64,000 nucleotides of DNA, from contig DLMH01000093.1 in NCBI GenBank assembly GCA_002478115.1, positions 49,711 through 113,710 of the forward strand, read 5' to 3'. Positions 10,211 to 17,681 of this stretch are shown here, piece after piece. The position numbers and the translations under genes are program-made. Numbering within the stretch: the stretch's first letter is position 1; every line of letters starts with the position of its first letter. Source of the DNA: Candidatus Acidiferrum typicum. GTDB taxonomy: Bacteria; Acidobacteriota; Terriglobia; Acidiferrales; UBA7541. Below the pieces are notes generated by a model. It worked only from the letters and a program-made list of their open reading frames with translations, made no database searches and was not told the DNA's origin.

Positions 10211-10570
10211 ATGGATGGCAGTGTGATCGGCCTTGTAGCAGTGGTTTTGACCTGCGGTATTCCCCTGGCAGTGATCTATGCATTTTACCGGGTCCGTAAA
10301 CTGCGGACCGAAGAGCGCTTGGCGGCGCTGGCTCGCGGTGCGGCGATTCCCATGGAGCCGGAACTATCCCAATATGCCAAGTCGCGTCGTGCCGGGATCT
10401 TGCTGGTCACCGGCGGCCTGGGATTCATGACCATGTTTGCGGTCATTGCCCGCGTTGTGGGCGAACCGGAAACCCTGGTTGCGGCGGCTTTCGGCATCCT
10501 GCCATTGGCCGTCGGAATCGGATACTTCCTGGATGCGGCGATGATCCGCCGCGACCTGAAAGCCTCCTGA
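10211..10570 (+). CDS. DUF6249-like small membrane protein
   Basis: A 119-residue protein with an N-terminal membrane span (~5-27), a basic cytoplasmic loop carrying the pattern RKLRTEERLAALARG, and two more spans (~63-83 and ~88-106). The loop sequence following the first helix is typical of the DUF6249 group. Members are of unknown function and are often found near sigma factors and other small membrane proteins. The start codon is ATG at 10211, with GAGAAGGAG about 6-10 bases upstream. It follows the pilin-like gene by 120 bases in the same direction, so co-transcription is possible. Confidence 0.75.
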   Translation: MDGSVIGLVAVVLTCGIPLAVIYAFYRVRKLRTEERLAALARGAAIPMEPELSQYAKSRRAGILLVTGGLGFMTMFAVIARVVGEPETLVAAAFGILPLAVGIGYFLDAAMIRRDLKAS

Positions 10571-10679
10571 AGATTCTGCCGAGGAACCTTCCGCGCGGCG
10601 AGGTTCCCGCGACCCCGTGCCCGAGCGGCAAGCCGCGCCTTTTCTAACCCCGTCAGTATCCCCTCCATACACAATGATT

Positions 10680-10753
10680 GTCATTCCGACCGGAGGGACG
10701 GCGGTTTCGGCCGTCCCGGAGTGGAGGAATCCCTCTTCGACGTCAGATTTCAG
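10680..10753. repeat. Dispersed palindromic repeat, GTCATTCCGACC family, copy A
   Basis: This intergenic block begins GTCATTCCGACCGGAGGGA and contains a perfect 8-bp stem, GGGACGGC (10695-10702) and GCCGTCCC (10710-10717), with a 7-base loop. It continues as GGAGTGGAGGAATC. A nearly identical block occurs at 60290-60358, so this is a dispersed repeat and not a gene-specific terminator. It lies just upstream of the coiled-coil zinc-ribbon gene. Confidence 0.8.
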
Positions 10754-10836
10754 GCTCAGCCGATCACGGCCACACCCCTTTCCGTCGGCAACGCGTTGGA
10801 AGGGAGTGCCTTGTCCGTGTGTTAGAATCACTCGGC

Positions 10837-11616
10837 ATGCATCCCGCAATCCCTCATCTGGTGGATCTCCAGCAGCTTGATCAGCGGATCGCCACGCTTC
10901 ATGCGGAATTCGACGGCCTTCCCAAACGCTTTCGCGAAGCGGATGCCAAGCTGAATGGCGCGAAGTCTGCCGTGGCCTCGGCTAAGGAAGCTCACACGCA
11001 CGCCCAGACGCAGCGGAAAAAACTCGAGCTGGATGTGGAGCAGTGGAAAGAGCGCGCGAAGAAATATCGCGGCCAGAGCAGTTCCGTCAAAACTAATGAG
11101 GCCTACAAGGCGTTGCAACAGGAAATCGCCAATGCGGAGCGCGAGGCGGCAAAACTCGAAGACCTGGTTCTGGAACAAATGATGGCTGCCGAAGACGTCG
11201 AGCACCGGGTGAAGCATGTGGAAGCGGATTTGAAAGAAGTGGAAAGCGCCGTTGGGGCTGAGAAGAAACAGATCGAAGTGCAATACAACGAAAAGAAAAA
11301 GAAGCTGGAAACAGCCACCACGCAGCGCGCACAAATCGCCGCAAAGGTGCCGGAAGACTTGTTGGAATTGTACAGCCGGATCTCACGTAGACACCCGGGT
11401 GCGGTGATGGCAGAGGTTCGTGAGGACCAGTGCCGCAGCTGCGGCATGCGCGTGCTGCCGCACGTCGTTCAGGTTCTCCGAACGGAGACCAACGAAGAGG
11501 TTTTCCGCTGCGAAACCTGTGGCTGCGTTCTCTACACACTGGAACCCATTCCCCACGCGGCGCCGGCTGCGGACGCGGCTGCTGCGTCCGCTGACGAAAC
11601 GACTCGCTCCGAATGA
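10837..11616 (+). CDS. Coiled-coil protein with C-terminal C4-type zinc ribbon
   Basis: A 259-residue protein. Residues ~10-170 form a long charged coiled coil, and the C-terminus has a zinc ribbon with cysteines in CRSCGM and CETCGC (about residues 199-202 and 225-230), matching the zf-RING_7 / C4 zinc-ribbon family. Members are widespread and poorly characterised; they are usually considered nucleic-acid-associated. The ATG at 10837 was chosen because conserved sequence starts there; the open frame extends upstream only through the repeat. Its stop overlaps the start of the RNase HI gene (ATGA), so the two are coupled. In many bacteria this family sits near RNase H or RNase P genes, which supports an RNA-linked role. 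Confidence 0.88.
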   Translation: MHPAIPHLVDLQQLDQRIATLHAEFDGLPKRFREADAKLNGAKSAVASAKEAHTHAQTQRKKLELDVEQWKERAKKYRGQSSSVKTNEAYKALQQEIANAEREAAKLEDLVLEQMMAAEDVEHRVKHVEADLKEVESAVGAEKKQIEVQYNEKKKKLETATTQRAQIAAKVPEDLLELYSRISRRHPGAVMAEVREDQCRSCGMRVLPHVVQVLRTETNEEVFRCETCGCVLYTLEPIPHAAPAADAAAASADETTRSE

Positions 11617-12245
11617 GCAAGCGTCCCACACTGCCAAAAGGCGCCGGCTTGTTCGGCGATCATGAGCCGGAGCGCAAACCCACCCCTGCCTATCAAGCGA
11701 ACATTGACGGCGGCTCCCGCGGAAATCCCGGCCCGGCGGCCTATGGCGTTGTCGTCCGGGACGCCCGGGGCGAAGTCGTGGCGCGCCTGAAGAAGTACAT
11801 CGGACAGAACACCAACAATGTCGCGGAATATTACGGCTTGATTGCGGCGCTGGACTACGCGGAAACGCACGGGATTCGCGCCCTGCGCATCGAAAGCGAT
11901 TCCGAACTCCTGGTGAAACAGATGCGCGGGCAGTACAAAGTGAAGAGCGGCGACCTGCGGCCTCTGTTTGACCGCGCGCGAAAGATGGCGCAAAGCCTGG
12001 AATCCTTCCGCATTGATCACGTTTACCGCGAACAAAATCGCGAGGCCGACGCCCTCGTGAATCAGGCGCTGGATGAAACGTCGAAGTCCGCTGGCAGCGC
12101 AACCAACAACGCTGAAAATGCGCCGCCCAAGCCCGCCACGATCCGCTGCTTCGCCCGCTACAAGGATGGAGTGCTGCAACCACAAGAGCCGCTGGATCTG
12201 CCCGATGGCGCCCATGTGGAAATCATGCTGCGCTTGCGGAAGTAA
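11613..12245 (+). CDS. RNase HI-family protein with C-terminal AF2212/DUF104-like domain
   Basis: A 210-residue protein. Residues ~26-155 are an RNase HI fold with the acidic catalytic set in place: Asp in NIDGGSRGNPGP, Glu in NNVAEYYGL, Asp in RIESDSELL and the last Asp in REQNREADALVNQ. It should therefore hydrolyse the RNA strand of RNA:DNA hybrids. After an Asn/Ala/Pro-rich linker (~157-174), the last ~36 residues (ATIRCFARYKDGVLQPQEPL and so on to the stop) match the small AF2212-like DUF104 domain, usually a free-standing protein annotated as an antitoxin. The start overlaps the upstream stop by four bases. The fusion is the odd feature; whether the tail is regulatory or binds a partner is unknown. 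Confidence 0.87.
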   Translation: MSKRPTLPKGAGLFGDHEPERKPTPAYQANIDGGSRGNPGPAAYGVVVRDARGEVVARLKKYIGQNTNNVAEYYGLIAALDYAETHGIRALRIESDSELLVKQMRGQYKVKSGDLRPLFDRARKMAQSLESFRIDHVYREQNREADALVNQALDETSKSAGSATNNAENAPPKPATIRCFARYKDGVLQPQEPLDLPDGAHVEIMLRLRK

Positions 12246-12395
12246 GCGCGCAATGCTTGTGGGCGCTGGCAGCTTGCCCGCAGCCAAGTACTTCGACTAT
12301 TTGGCAGTGGATCAGTTTCCGATCGCGCTACTAGGCAGGTACCTAGCCGCCCTTGCCAATTTCGCACTTGCGACTTGGGCCATGTTTCGATAAGT

Positions 12396-12413
12396 AAGGA
12401 AGGTGCCTTCCTT
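12396..12413. promoter_or_regulatory. Perfect inverted repeat over the start region of the TonB-like gene
   Basis: AAGGAAGG (12396-12403) and CCTTCCTT (12406-12413) are separated by two bases. The left arm is the only purine-rich ribosome-binding candidate for the gene at 12403, and the GTG start codon lies inside the palindrome, so an RNA hairpin here would hide both. It could equally be a protein-binding site on DNA. Role inferred, not shown. Confidence 0.35.
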
Positions 12414-13248
12414 CACTTCAGCCATGCTTGCCTGCACCCTTCTCACCTTCTCAACGTTTCTTTCGGACCCAATCACACGACAGCAATCGAAGAGTTCTTC
12501 CACTTCGCAGGCGGAACCCCTACCCACTTATTCCAACACTAGCGACGGCCTTCGCCAGCTCCTCGAGGACATGCGTACGGCGGCCAAGAACCGAGATAAC
12601 GCTAAACTCTCAGCTCTAATCAGAGAAACGGAAATCCCAAACTACGAAACTTGGTTCACAGCAACCTTTGGTCAAGAGAAGGGTGAGAGCTGGGCTGGTC
12701 CCTACGGAAAGAATCTCGAACGAAATGAGAAACAATTGCAGGATTTCATCATTGAGGTCGCACTGGAAGACGGTGAAATCTCTGCACAGAAACTGGATGC
12801 GCCAATGATGTACGACACACTGACGGTTCCGCTGGACCTTTACCTTGCAGATTGGAAGAAATCAACTGGCCCCAATAACCAAAAGCCAGACCATATTGGC
12901 TACTTTATGTTTGTCGATGGAAAATTTCGATGGGACAGCACGGTCGAGTTTTTCAGGGTACAGAAATCCAATCGGGGAGGATTGGTGCCAGCGAAATTGA
13001 TTAAACGGGTCGCCCCTGAATACCCCCCTGAAGCGCGGGAGAAACGGATTCAGGGCACTGTGAAGTTAAATGTCATCATTCGAAAAGACGGTTCGGTCAC
13101 GGTTCAGAACGTCGTGGAGGGGGACCAGATTCTCGTCCCTGCGGCCATTGAGGCCGTTCGTCAATGGCGCTACCATCCTTTCATCCTCACTGGCCAACCA
13201 ATAGAAGTACAAACTATAATTGATGTGGTTTTTGTGTTGAACGAATGA
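12403..13248 (+). CDS. Exported protein with TonB C-terminal domain
   Basis: A 281-residue protein (273 or so if the ATG at 12424 is used). The N-terminus is hydrophobic (MLACTLLTFSTFLS) and acts as an export signal or anchor. Residues ~40-185 are a helical region with no recognised fold. The last ~85 residues are a TonB C-terminal domain with the expected pattern KLIKRVAPEYPPEAREKRIQ, then the GSV and WRYHPF signatures. There is no proline-rich spacer as in classical TonB, so it may not act as an energiser; such TonB_C proteins are abundant in Acidobacteriota. Base composition is visibly lower in GC than its neighbours, and it is flanked by unrelated genes, which suggests recent acquisition. 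Confidence 0.78.
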   Translation: MPSFTSAMLACTLLTFSTFLSDPITRQQSKSSSTSQAEPLPTYSNTSDGLRQLLEDMRTAAKNRDNAKLSALIRETEIPNYETWFTATFGQEKGESWAGPYGKNLERNEKQLQDFIIEVALEDGEISAQKLDAPMMYDTLTVPLDLYLADWKKSTGPNNQKPDHIGYFMFVDGKFRWDSTVEFFRVQKSNRGGLVPAKLIKRVAPEYPPEAREKRIQGTVKLNVIIRKDGSVTVQNVVEGDQILVPAAIEAVRQWRYHPFILTGQPIEVQTIIDVVFVLNE

Positions 13249-13384
13249 ATTGTAACGACTAAATCATCCGGGGCCGAAAGAGCACGCAGCCAGGCTATCT
13301 TCGTGAAATTTCTGATACTCGGCCAGTGAGCGCGTACCACATGCCCTGACCCGGGAATCGGAAACCAGCCCAATACCACCTATC

Positions 13385-14446
13385 TCAAGCGGTGGCTTGA
13401 AGTTCGGGCAGGGGCTTCAATGTGCGAGTGCGGTAGAGCGTATCGCGCTGGGCGGGGATAAAGCCGGCATCTGTGATGATGCGCTGCAACTCGCCCTCGT
13501 TCGTGCGGCGCCGTACACCCGCCGCAAAGACCACATTTTCCTCGATCAGAATGCTGCCAACATCGTCGGCCCCGAATTGCAGGCCAATCTGGCAAACCTT
13601 GATCCCCGGCGTCAGCCAGCTTGACTGGATGTGCTCCACATTGTCGAGATACAGCCGGCTCACCGCCAGCGTCTTCAGGTAATCGACCGCCGTGGTTTCC
13701 TGCACCTTTTTGCCAAGCGCCGTATTCTCCGCGGCAAAAATCCACGGAATAAATGCCGTGAAGCCGCCGGTGTCTTCCTGGATGCGGCGAATGCGGTCAA
13801 GATGATTGACGCGGTGGCGCAGTTCTTCGCCGCAGCCAAACATCATCGTGGCCGTGGTGCGCAGCCCGAGCGCGTGGGCGATGCGGTGTACCTGCTCCCA
13901 TTCGTCGCTGGTGCACTTCAAACGCGCGATCTTGCCGCGAATTTCGTCGTCCAGAATTTCCGCGCCGCCGCCGGGAATGGAATCGAGTCCGGCATCCTTC
14001 AGCCGCTGGATGGTATCGCGCAAGCTGAGTTCGCTGACTTCCGCGATGCACAGTATTTCCGGAGCCGAGAAGCAATGCAGATGAACTTGCGGATACCGCG
14101 ATTTCAACGAGCGCAGCAGGTTCTCGTAATACCCGATTTGCAGGTCCGGATGTAAGCCGCCCTGCAAAAGGATCCCGGTGCCGCCGAGTTCGAGCATCTC
14201 GTCGATTTTCTGGTAGATGCTTTCAAACGAAAGGATATAGCCGTCCTTGGCGCCGAGGGGGCGATAGAAAGCGCAAAAAGAGCAGTATTCGGTGCAGAAA
14301 TTGGTGTAATTGATGTTGCGATCGATCTGGTAAGTGACCACGCGCGGGTCGTTTTTTTTCAAGCGCAATTGATGCGCGGCCATGCCGATGCCCACCAGGT
14401 CATCGGACTCGAGCAGTTCCAGCGCTTCTTGTTTGCCGATTGCCAC
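13385..14446 (-). CDS. mqnC: Cyclic dehypoxanthinyl futalosine synthase, radical SAM
   Basis: A 353-residue radical SAM enzyme that cyclises dehypoxanthine futalosine in the futalosine route to menaquinone. The cluster-binding motif CTEYCSFC (Cys51, 55, 58) is intact, preceded by the family-typical IDRNINYTNF. Further conserved blocks are the GGTGILLQGGLHPDL segment and GAEILDDEIR. The length is normal. The start is GTG at 14446 with GGGGGGAA nine bases upstream. It lies 24 bases downstream of mqnA on the same strand, so the two are one operon. Other pathway genes (mqnB/E/D) are not in the window. Confidence 0.95.
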   Translation of the reverse strand: MAIGKQEALELLESDDLVGIGMAAHQLRLKKNDPRVVTYQIDRNINYTNFCTEYCSFCAFYRPLGAKDGYILSFESIYQKIDEMLELGGTGILLQGGLHPDLQIGYYENLLRSLKSRYPQVHLHCFSAPEILCIAEVSELSLRDTIQRLKDAGLDSIPGGGAEILDDEIRGKIARLKCTSDEWEQVHRIAHALGLRTTATMMFGCGEELRHRVNHLDRIRRIQEDTGGFTAFIPWIFAAENTALGKKVQETTAVDYLKTLAVSRLYLDNVEHIQSSWLTPGIKVCQIGLQFGADDVGSILIEENVVFAAGVRRRTNEGELQRIITDAGFIPAQRDTLYRTRTLKPLPELQATA

Positions 14447-14470
14447 GTCAGAGTTCCCCCCGTGCCAGGA

Positions 14471-15394
14471 TCAACGGCGCCGCTCGCACGCAAGTTCAGA
14501 GTTACCTTCCGAGACTCTGGCAGCCCGGGCCATCACTATCTCCGGCGCGCTCGGAATCAAGCCGAGTTCCGCCGCGAGATTGAAATAGAGGCGCAGTCCC
14601 CGCAGGTTTTCTTCATCCAGCCCGTAGTCGATGTTCTCCATCAGGTAGCGCCGCAAATCCGACGCGGGCAGCCCCATCTCTTGCGATGCTTCGGCGCTGA
14701 TCTCCTCGAGCTGTAGTAATCCCTGCGCCAGCGACTCCTGAAAGTCGCGGACCACCTCCGGCGTAGCCACCTCCGGCCGCGCCGCCCAGACTGCCAGGAC
14801 CGCCGGTAGCCCGCTCAGGGCGCGCCATTCCTCGACCATGTCGTACAAATACAGCGTCGGGATTCCTGGAAAGCCAACGGATTTGCCGGAACAACGCAGC
14901 ACGCCGCCGCGATCGCGTTCCGCGTGGCGCTCGACATTGAGCGCCAGGCGCAGCGCGGGGTCGCCGATCAACAGCGCGGCATCGGATTTCCGCAGCATCG
15001 CAGGCAGATCGGGTTCCGCTTCAATCAATTCAGGCGCGATTCCCCACCATTTCTGGCAAAGGATGCGCACCAGGGCCTGCGTGCTTCGCGAACTGCGGTC
15101 CAGCGCGATGCGGGTGACCTCCCGCACCGGTTTCGTGGAAACCAGCAGCAGGCTGCGAACCGCGCGCTTCGATGCGATCGACAATCCTGGAAGAACGACC
15201 AGGTTTTGTATCCGCGGGTACTCGATCGCCGGGATGATGGCGATGTCCGCCGCGTTCGTCCGGAGAGCATCGGCACATTGCGAGGGAACGGTGAACGAAA
15301 GCTGGTATTTCCCCTGCAAAGCTCCGTGCGTGAAGCCGCGCACGAGCGGGGCGGTATTCAGATATTGAACGATGGAGATTCGGAGCGGATTCAC
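14471..15394 (-). CDS. mqnA: Chorismate dehydratase
   Basis: A 307-residue cytoplasmic protein that converts chorismate to 3-enolpyruvylbenzoate, the first step of the futalosine menaquinone pathway. The fold is a periplasmic-binding-protein-like one. Family blocks include IVQYLNTAPLVRGF near the N-terminus, the ADIAIIPAIEYPR segment and LLIGDPAL in the middle, and LYDMVEEWRALSGLPAVLAV later. The start is GTG at 15394 with AGGA seven bases upstream. mqnC follows directly. Having mqnA and mqnC together shows that this organism makes menaquinone by the futalosine route and not the classical Men route. Confidence 0.94.
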   Translation of the reverse strand: MNPLRISIVQYLNTAPLVRGFTHGALQGKYQLSFTVPSQCADALRTNAADIAIIPAIEYPRIQNLVVLPGLSIASKRAVRSLLLVSTKPVREVTRIALDRSSRSTQALVRILCQKWWGIAPELIEAEPDLPAMLRKSDAALLIGDPALRLALNVERHAERDRGGVLRCSGKSVGFPGIPTLYLYDMVEEWRALSGLPAVLAVWAARPEVATPEVVRDFQESLAQGLLQLEEISAEASQEMGLPASDLRRYLMENIDYGLDEENLRGLRLYFNLAAELGLIPSAPEIVMARAARVSEGNSELACERRR

Positions 15395-15648
15395 GGCGTA
15401 TCGTATCCTGTCGGGACCGTTTCAGTATAGCAAAGGACCCGGAAAGAGGCCTGGAAACACCCGTTCAGAACGTTTCCAACCCTTCAAATTCGGCGAAATG
15501 CATGGCCTGATGCCCCGTGCCAGGGATTGCTGCCTGTCCCGATAATTCACGCTGGAAATGCCGAACAGCCGGTTTTGTGTTTCTCGGCTTATCTGCTATC
15601 ATTAACCGTTGTGTTTTCTATCCTTTGAAGAGCAGGAAGTGTGAAGTC

Positions 15649-15840
15649 ATGGCATTGAAGTGCGCAATCTGCGGCAAGGGGCCGCACTTTGGAAACGTGG
15701 TTAGCCACGCCAATAACACACGGCGTCGCCGCTGGAACCCGAACTTGAAGCGGGTACGCGCGGTGGTGGACGGAGTTCGCAAGCAGGTGCGCGTGTGCAC
15801 CGGTTGCATCCGTTTGGGCCGTGTGAAAAAGTCAGCCTGA
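15649..15840 (+). CDS. rpmB: 50S ribosomal protein L28
   Basis: A 63-residue protein of the large ribosomal subunit. It has the L28 signature near the N-terminus (CAICGKGPHFGN, SHANNTRRRRWNPN) and is the zinc-binding C+ form, with CxxC pairs in CAIC (5-8) and CTGC (~52-55). The ATG at 15649 is preceded by AGGAAG about 10 bases upstream. A longer open frame reaching back to 15517 is not conserved sequence. About 255 bases separate it from the divergent mqnA, room for a promoter, but I see no convincing box pair. Confidence 0.95.
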   Translation: MALKCAICGKGPHFGNVVSHANNTRRRRWNPNLKRVRAVVDGVRKQVRVCTGCIRLGRVKKSA

Positions 15841-15849
15841 GCAAATATC

Positions 15850-16989
15850 TTGAGCTTTCCTGCGACTTACCCAATCAGCGAACGACAAAACCGTGGGCTC
15901 CGCCACGCTGGTGCGTTATTGCCCCTGGCGGGCATGCTTCTCGGTGTCCTCGCCGGTTGCCACGCTCCGGAACACCACGCCGCGGACGTTTGGGGGGTCG
16001 TGAATGGTACCGAGATCAAGCGGGATGAGGTCGAGAAATACTACAAGTCTCAGGTCAATCCGGAAGCCCAGGAACCTTCGCAGGAAGAAGCGCTCTCGCT
16101 CAAGCTGAATGTCCTCGAACAGCTCATCAACAACGAAATTCTCCTCGAGCGCGCCAAGAAACTGAACCTCGAAGCGAGTGACGGTGAAGTCGAGGACAAG
16201 TTCACCGAGCTGAAGAGCCCCTTCACCGAAGAAGAATTCCAGCGGCAACTGAAACAGCGTGGCATGGGTGTGGACGACCTGAAGCGCGATCTCCGCCGTC
16301 AGCTATCCATTCAGAAGCTGCTGAACCGTGAAGTTGCCGCCAAGGTCACGATCACCGATCAAGACGTCCAGGACTTTTACAACGCCAACCGCAACCAGTT
16401 TAATGTAGCCGAACCGCAGTACCGCATTTCGCAGATCGTCATCACGCCCCACAAGGATGCGCAGATCCGCAACCGCAAGAACGACGACGCCACCACTGAG
16501 GCGGAAGCACAGCGCAAGGCCAAAATGCTGATGGACAAGCTCGATAGCGGCGCGGATTTTTCCCAACTGGCCATGGATTATTCCGAGGATATGAACACCG
16601 CGGCAACCGGCGGTGACCTGGGCTACATCCCGGAATCAGCCCTGAATCAGTCGGACCCCACGCTGAAGAAGACCGTGCTCGCGCTGAAACCCGGGCAGGT
16701 CAGCCAGCCGATCGTCTTGAAGGACAGCACCCGCATCCTGAAACTCGTCGCGCGGGAGGCCGCTGGGCTGCGCGGCGTCAATGATCCGCAAGTTCAGCAG
16801 ACCATCCGCGACACCCTGCGCAATCGCAAGGAGCAGTTGCTGCGCTCTGCTTATCTCGCGGTGGGCCGGGACGAGGCCCATGTCACGAATTACCTTGCCC
16901 AGCAAGTCGTCGAAGCTGCTGGCAAGCTGCCCGATGCCGCGAAATCCACGACCCCTGCTCCCGCGGCTCCCGCCACGCCCGCGCAATAA
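15850..16989 (+). CDS. SurA/PpiD-like peptidyl-prolyl isomerase lipoprotein
   Basis: A 379-residue periplasmic folding factor. A lipobox (LAGC, ~35-38) follows the hydrophobic segment LLPLAGMLLGVLAGC, so it is probably anchored to a membrane by lipid. Residues ~45-180 are a SurA N-terminal chaperone domain, and ~185-310 are a parvulin domain with the typical YRISQIVITP and GADFSQLAMDYSED...GGDLGYIP blocks. The C-terminus is Ala/Pro rich. The TTG at 15850 is the only start that leaves a full signal sequence; the next Met lies inside the hydrophobic segment. It starts nine bases after rpmB, so they may be co-transcribed. Confidence 0.9.
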   Translation: MSFPATYPISERQNRGLRHAGALLPLAGMLLGVLAGCHAPEHHAADVWGVVNGTEIKRDEVEKYYKSQVNPEAQEPSQEEALSLKLNVLEQLINNEILLERAKKLNLEASDGEVEDKFTELKSPFTEEEFQRQLKQRGMGVDDLKRDLRRQLSIQKLLNREVAAKVTITDQDVQDFYNANRNQFNVAEPQYRISQIVITPHKDAQIRNRKNDDATTEAEAQRKAKMLMDKLDSGADFSQLAMDYSEDMNTAATGGDLGYIPESALNQSDPTLKKTVLALKPGQVSQPIVLKDSTRILKLVAREAAGLRGVNDPQVQQTIRDTLRNRKEQLLRSAYLAVGRDEAHVTNYLAQQVVEAAGKLPDAAKSTTPAPAAPATPAQ

Positions 16990-17020
16990 AACACTAAGTT
17001 CCACCTGCACAACGGCACGT

Positions 17021-17150
17021 CTTAACAACTTGCGGAAAAACTCTGCAGTTTAAGGGATCGGAGCTTTAGCTCCGACATTAAGTGCTTGGCTATCATTGGG
17101 CTTTAGCCCCTGAGGAAATGGTTTTAAGCCTTTCTCCGCAGCCTGTTAAG
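17021..17150. repeat. Dispersed element with terminal inverted repeats, GGGCTTTAGCCC family, copy 1
   Basis: This 130-bp intergenic element begins CTTAACAACTTGCGGAAAAA and ends CTCCGCAGCCTGTTAAG, so its ends are inverted repeats of each other (CTTAACA/TGTTAAG perfect, the inner TTGCGGA/TCCGCAG imperfect). Inside are two smaller palindromes, GGAGCTTTAGCTCC and GGGCTTTAGCCC. Related copies lie at 28391, 41131, 46272 and, apparently, inside purL at 52576. It separates the parvulin gene from the convergent biotin carrier gene. Confidence 0.85.
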
Positions 17151-17168
17151 TCGGGAAGATGGATTTGA

Positions 17169-17681
17169 TCATTCGACCCACGCGAGAACATCGCCCGCAT
17201 TCACGTTTTGCCCTTCTTTCACCAGCAGGCGTTCCACTTTCCCATTCTTTGGCGACTTGATCTCGTTCTGCATCTTCATCGCTTCGACGACCACGAGCCC
17301 CTGCCCGGCTTCCACGCTGTCCCCGGCTGCCACCAGCAGCCGGATCACTTTTCCTGGCATCGGTGCGGTGATCTGCTGCCGCCCTTCGGCTTCCAGCGCC
17401 CCTTGCTTTCGCCCTCTCCAGACGCGTGGATCAACAATCTCCGCGGAGAACTCGTGCGGGCCGCACTGCAATTTGAGTTTGTCATCCAGCGAAGGCGTCG
17501 CATGGATGACGAAGGACTGCCCATCCAGAATCACGGAAATCGTGTTGGGAGCGATTTCGATGGCGTCCGCGTTCACGGGCTGACCGTCGAGAGTGATTTG
17601 GAACCGCTCGCCCTCGCGCTGCAACTCCACCACGCGCGTCTTTGATCCCGATACACCCTCGAGATGGACTTCCAGTTTCAT
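17169..17681 (-). CDS. Biotin carboxyl carrier protein of acyl-CoA carboxylase
   Basis: A 170-residue protein. The last ~75 residues are a biotinyl domain with the biotin-accepting lysine in EAMKMQNE (~Lys136) and the typical APMPGKVIRLLV opening. The first ~95 residues resemble the beta-barrel linker domain found between biotin carboxylase and carrier in propionyl/methylcrotonyl-CoA carboxylase alpha subunits. The ATG at 17681 overlaps the stop of the biotin carboxylase gene (ATGA). The pair thus looks like a split alpha subunit, and the carboxyltransferase is at 21611-23200. Substrate could be propionyl-CoA, methylcrotonyl-CoA or another acyl-CoA; the sequence alone does not settle this. 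Confidence 0.9.
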   Translation of the reverse strand: MKLEVHLEGVSGSKTRVVELQREGERFQITLDGQPVNADAIEIAPNTISVILDGQSFVIHATPSLDDKLKLQCGPHEFSAEIVDPRVWRGRKQGALEAEGRQQITAPMPGKVIRLLVAAGDSVEAGQGLVVVEAMKMQNEIKSPKNGKVERLLVKEGQNVNAGDVLAWVE

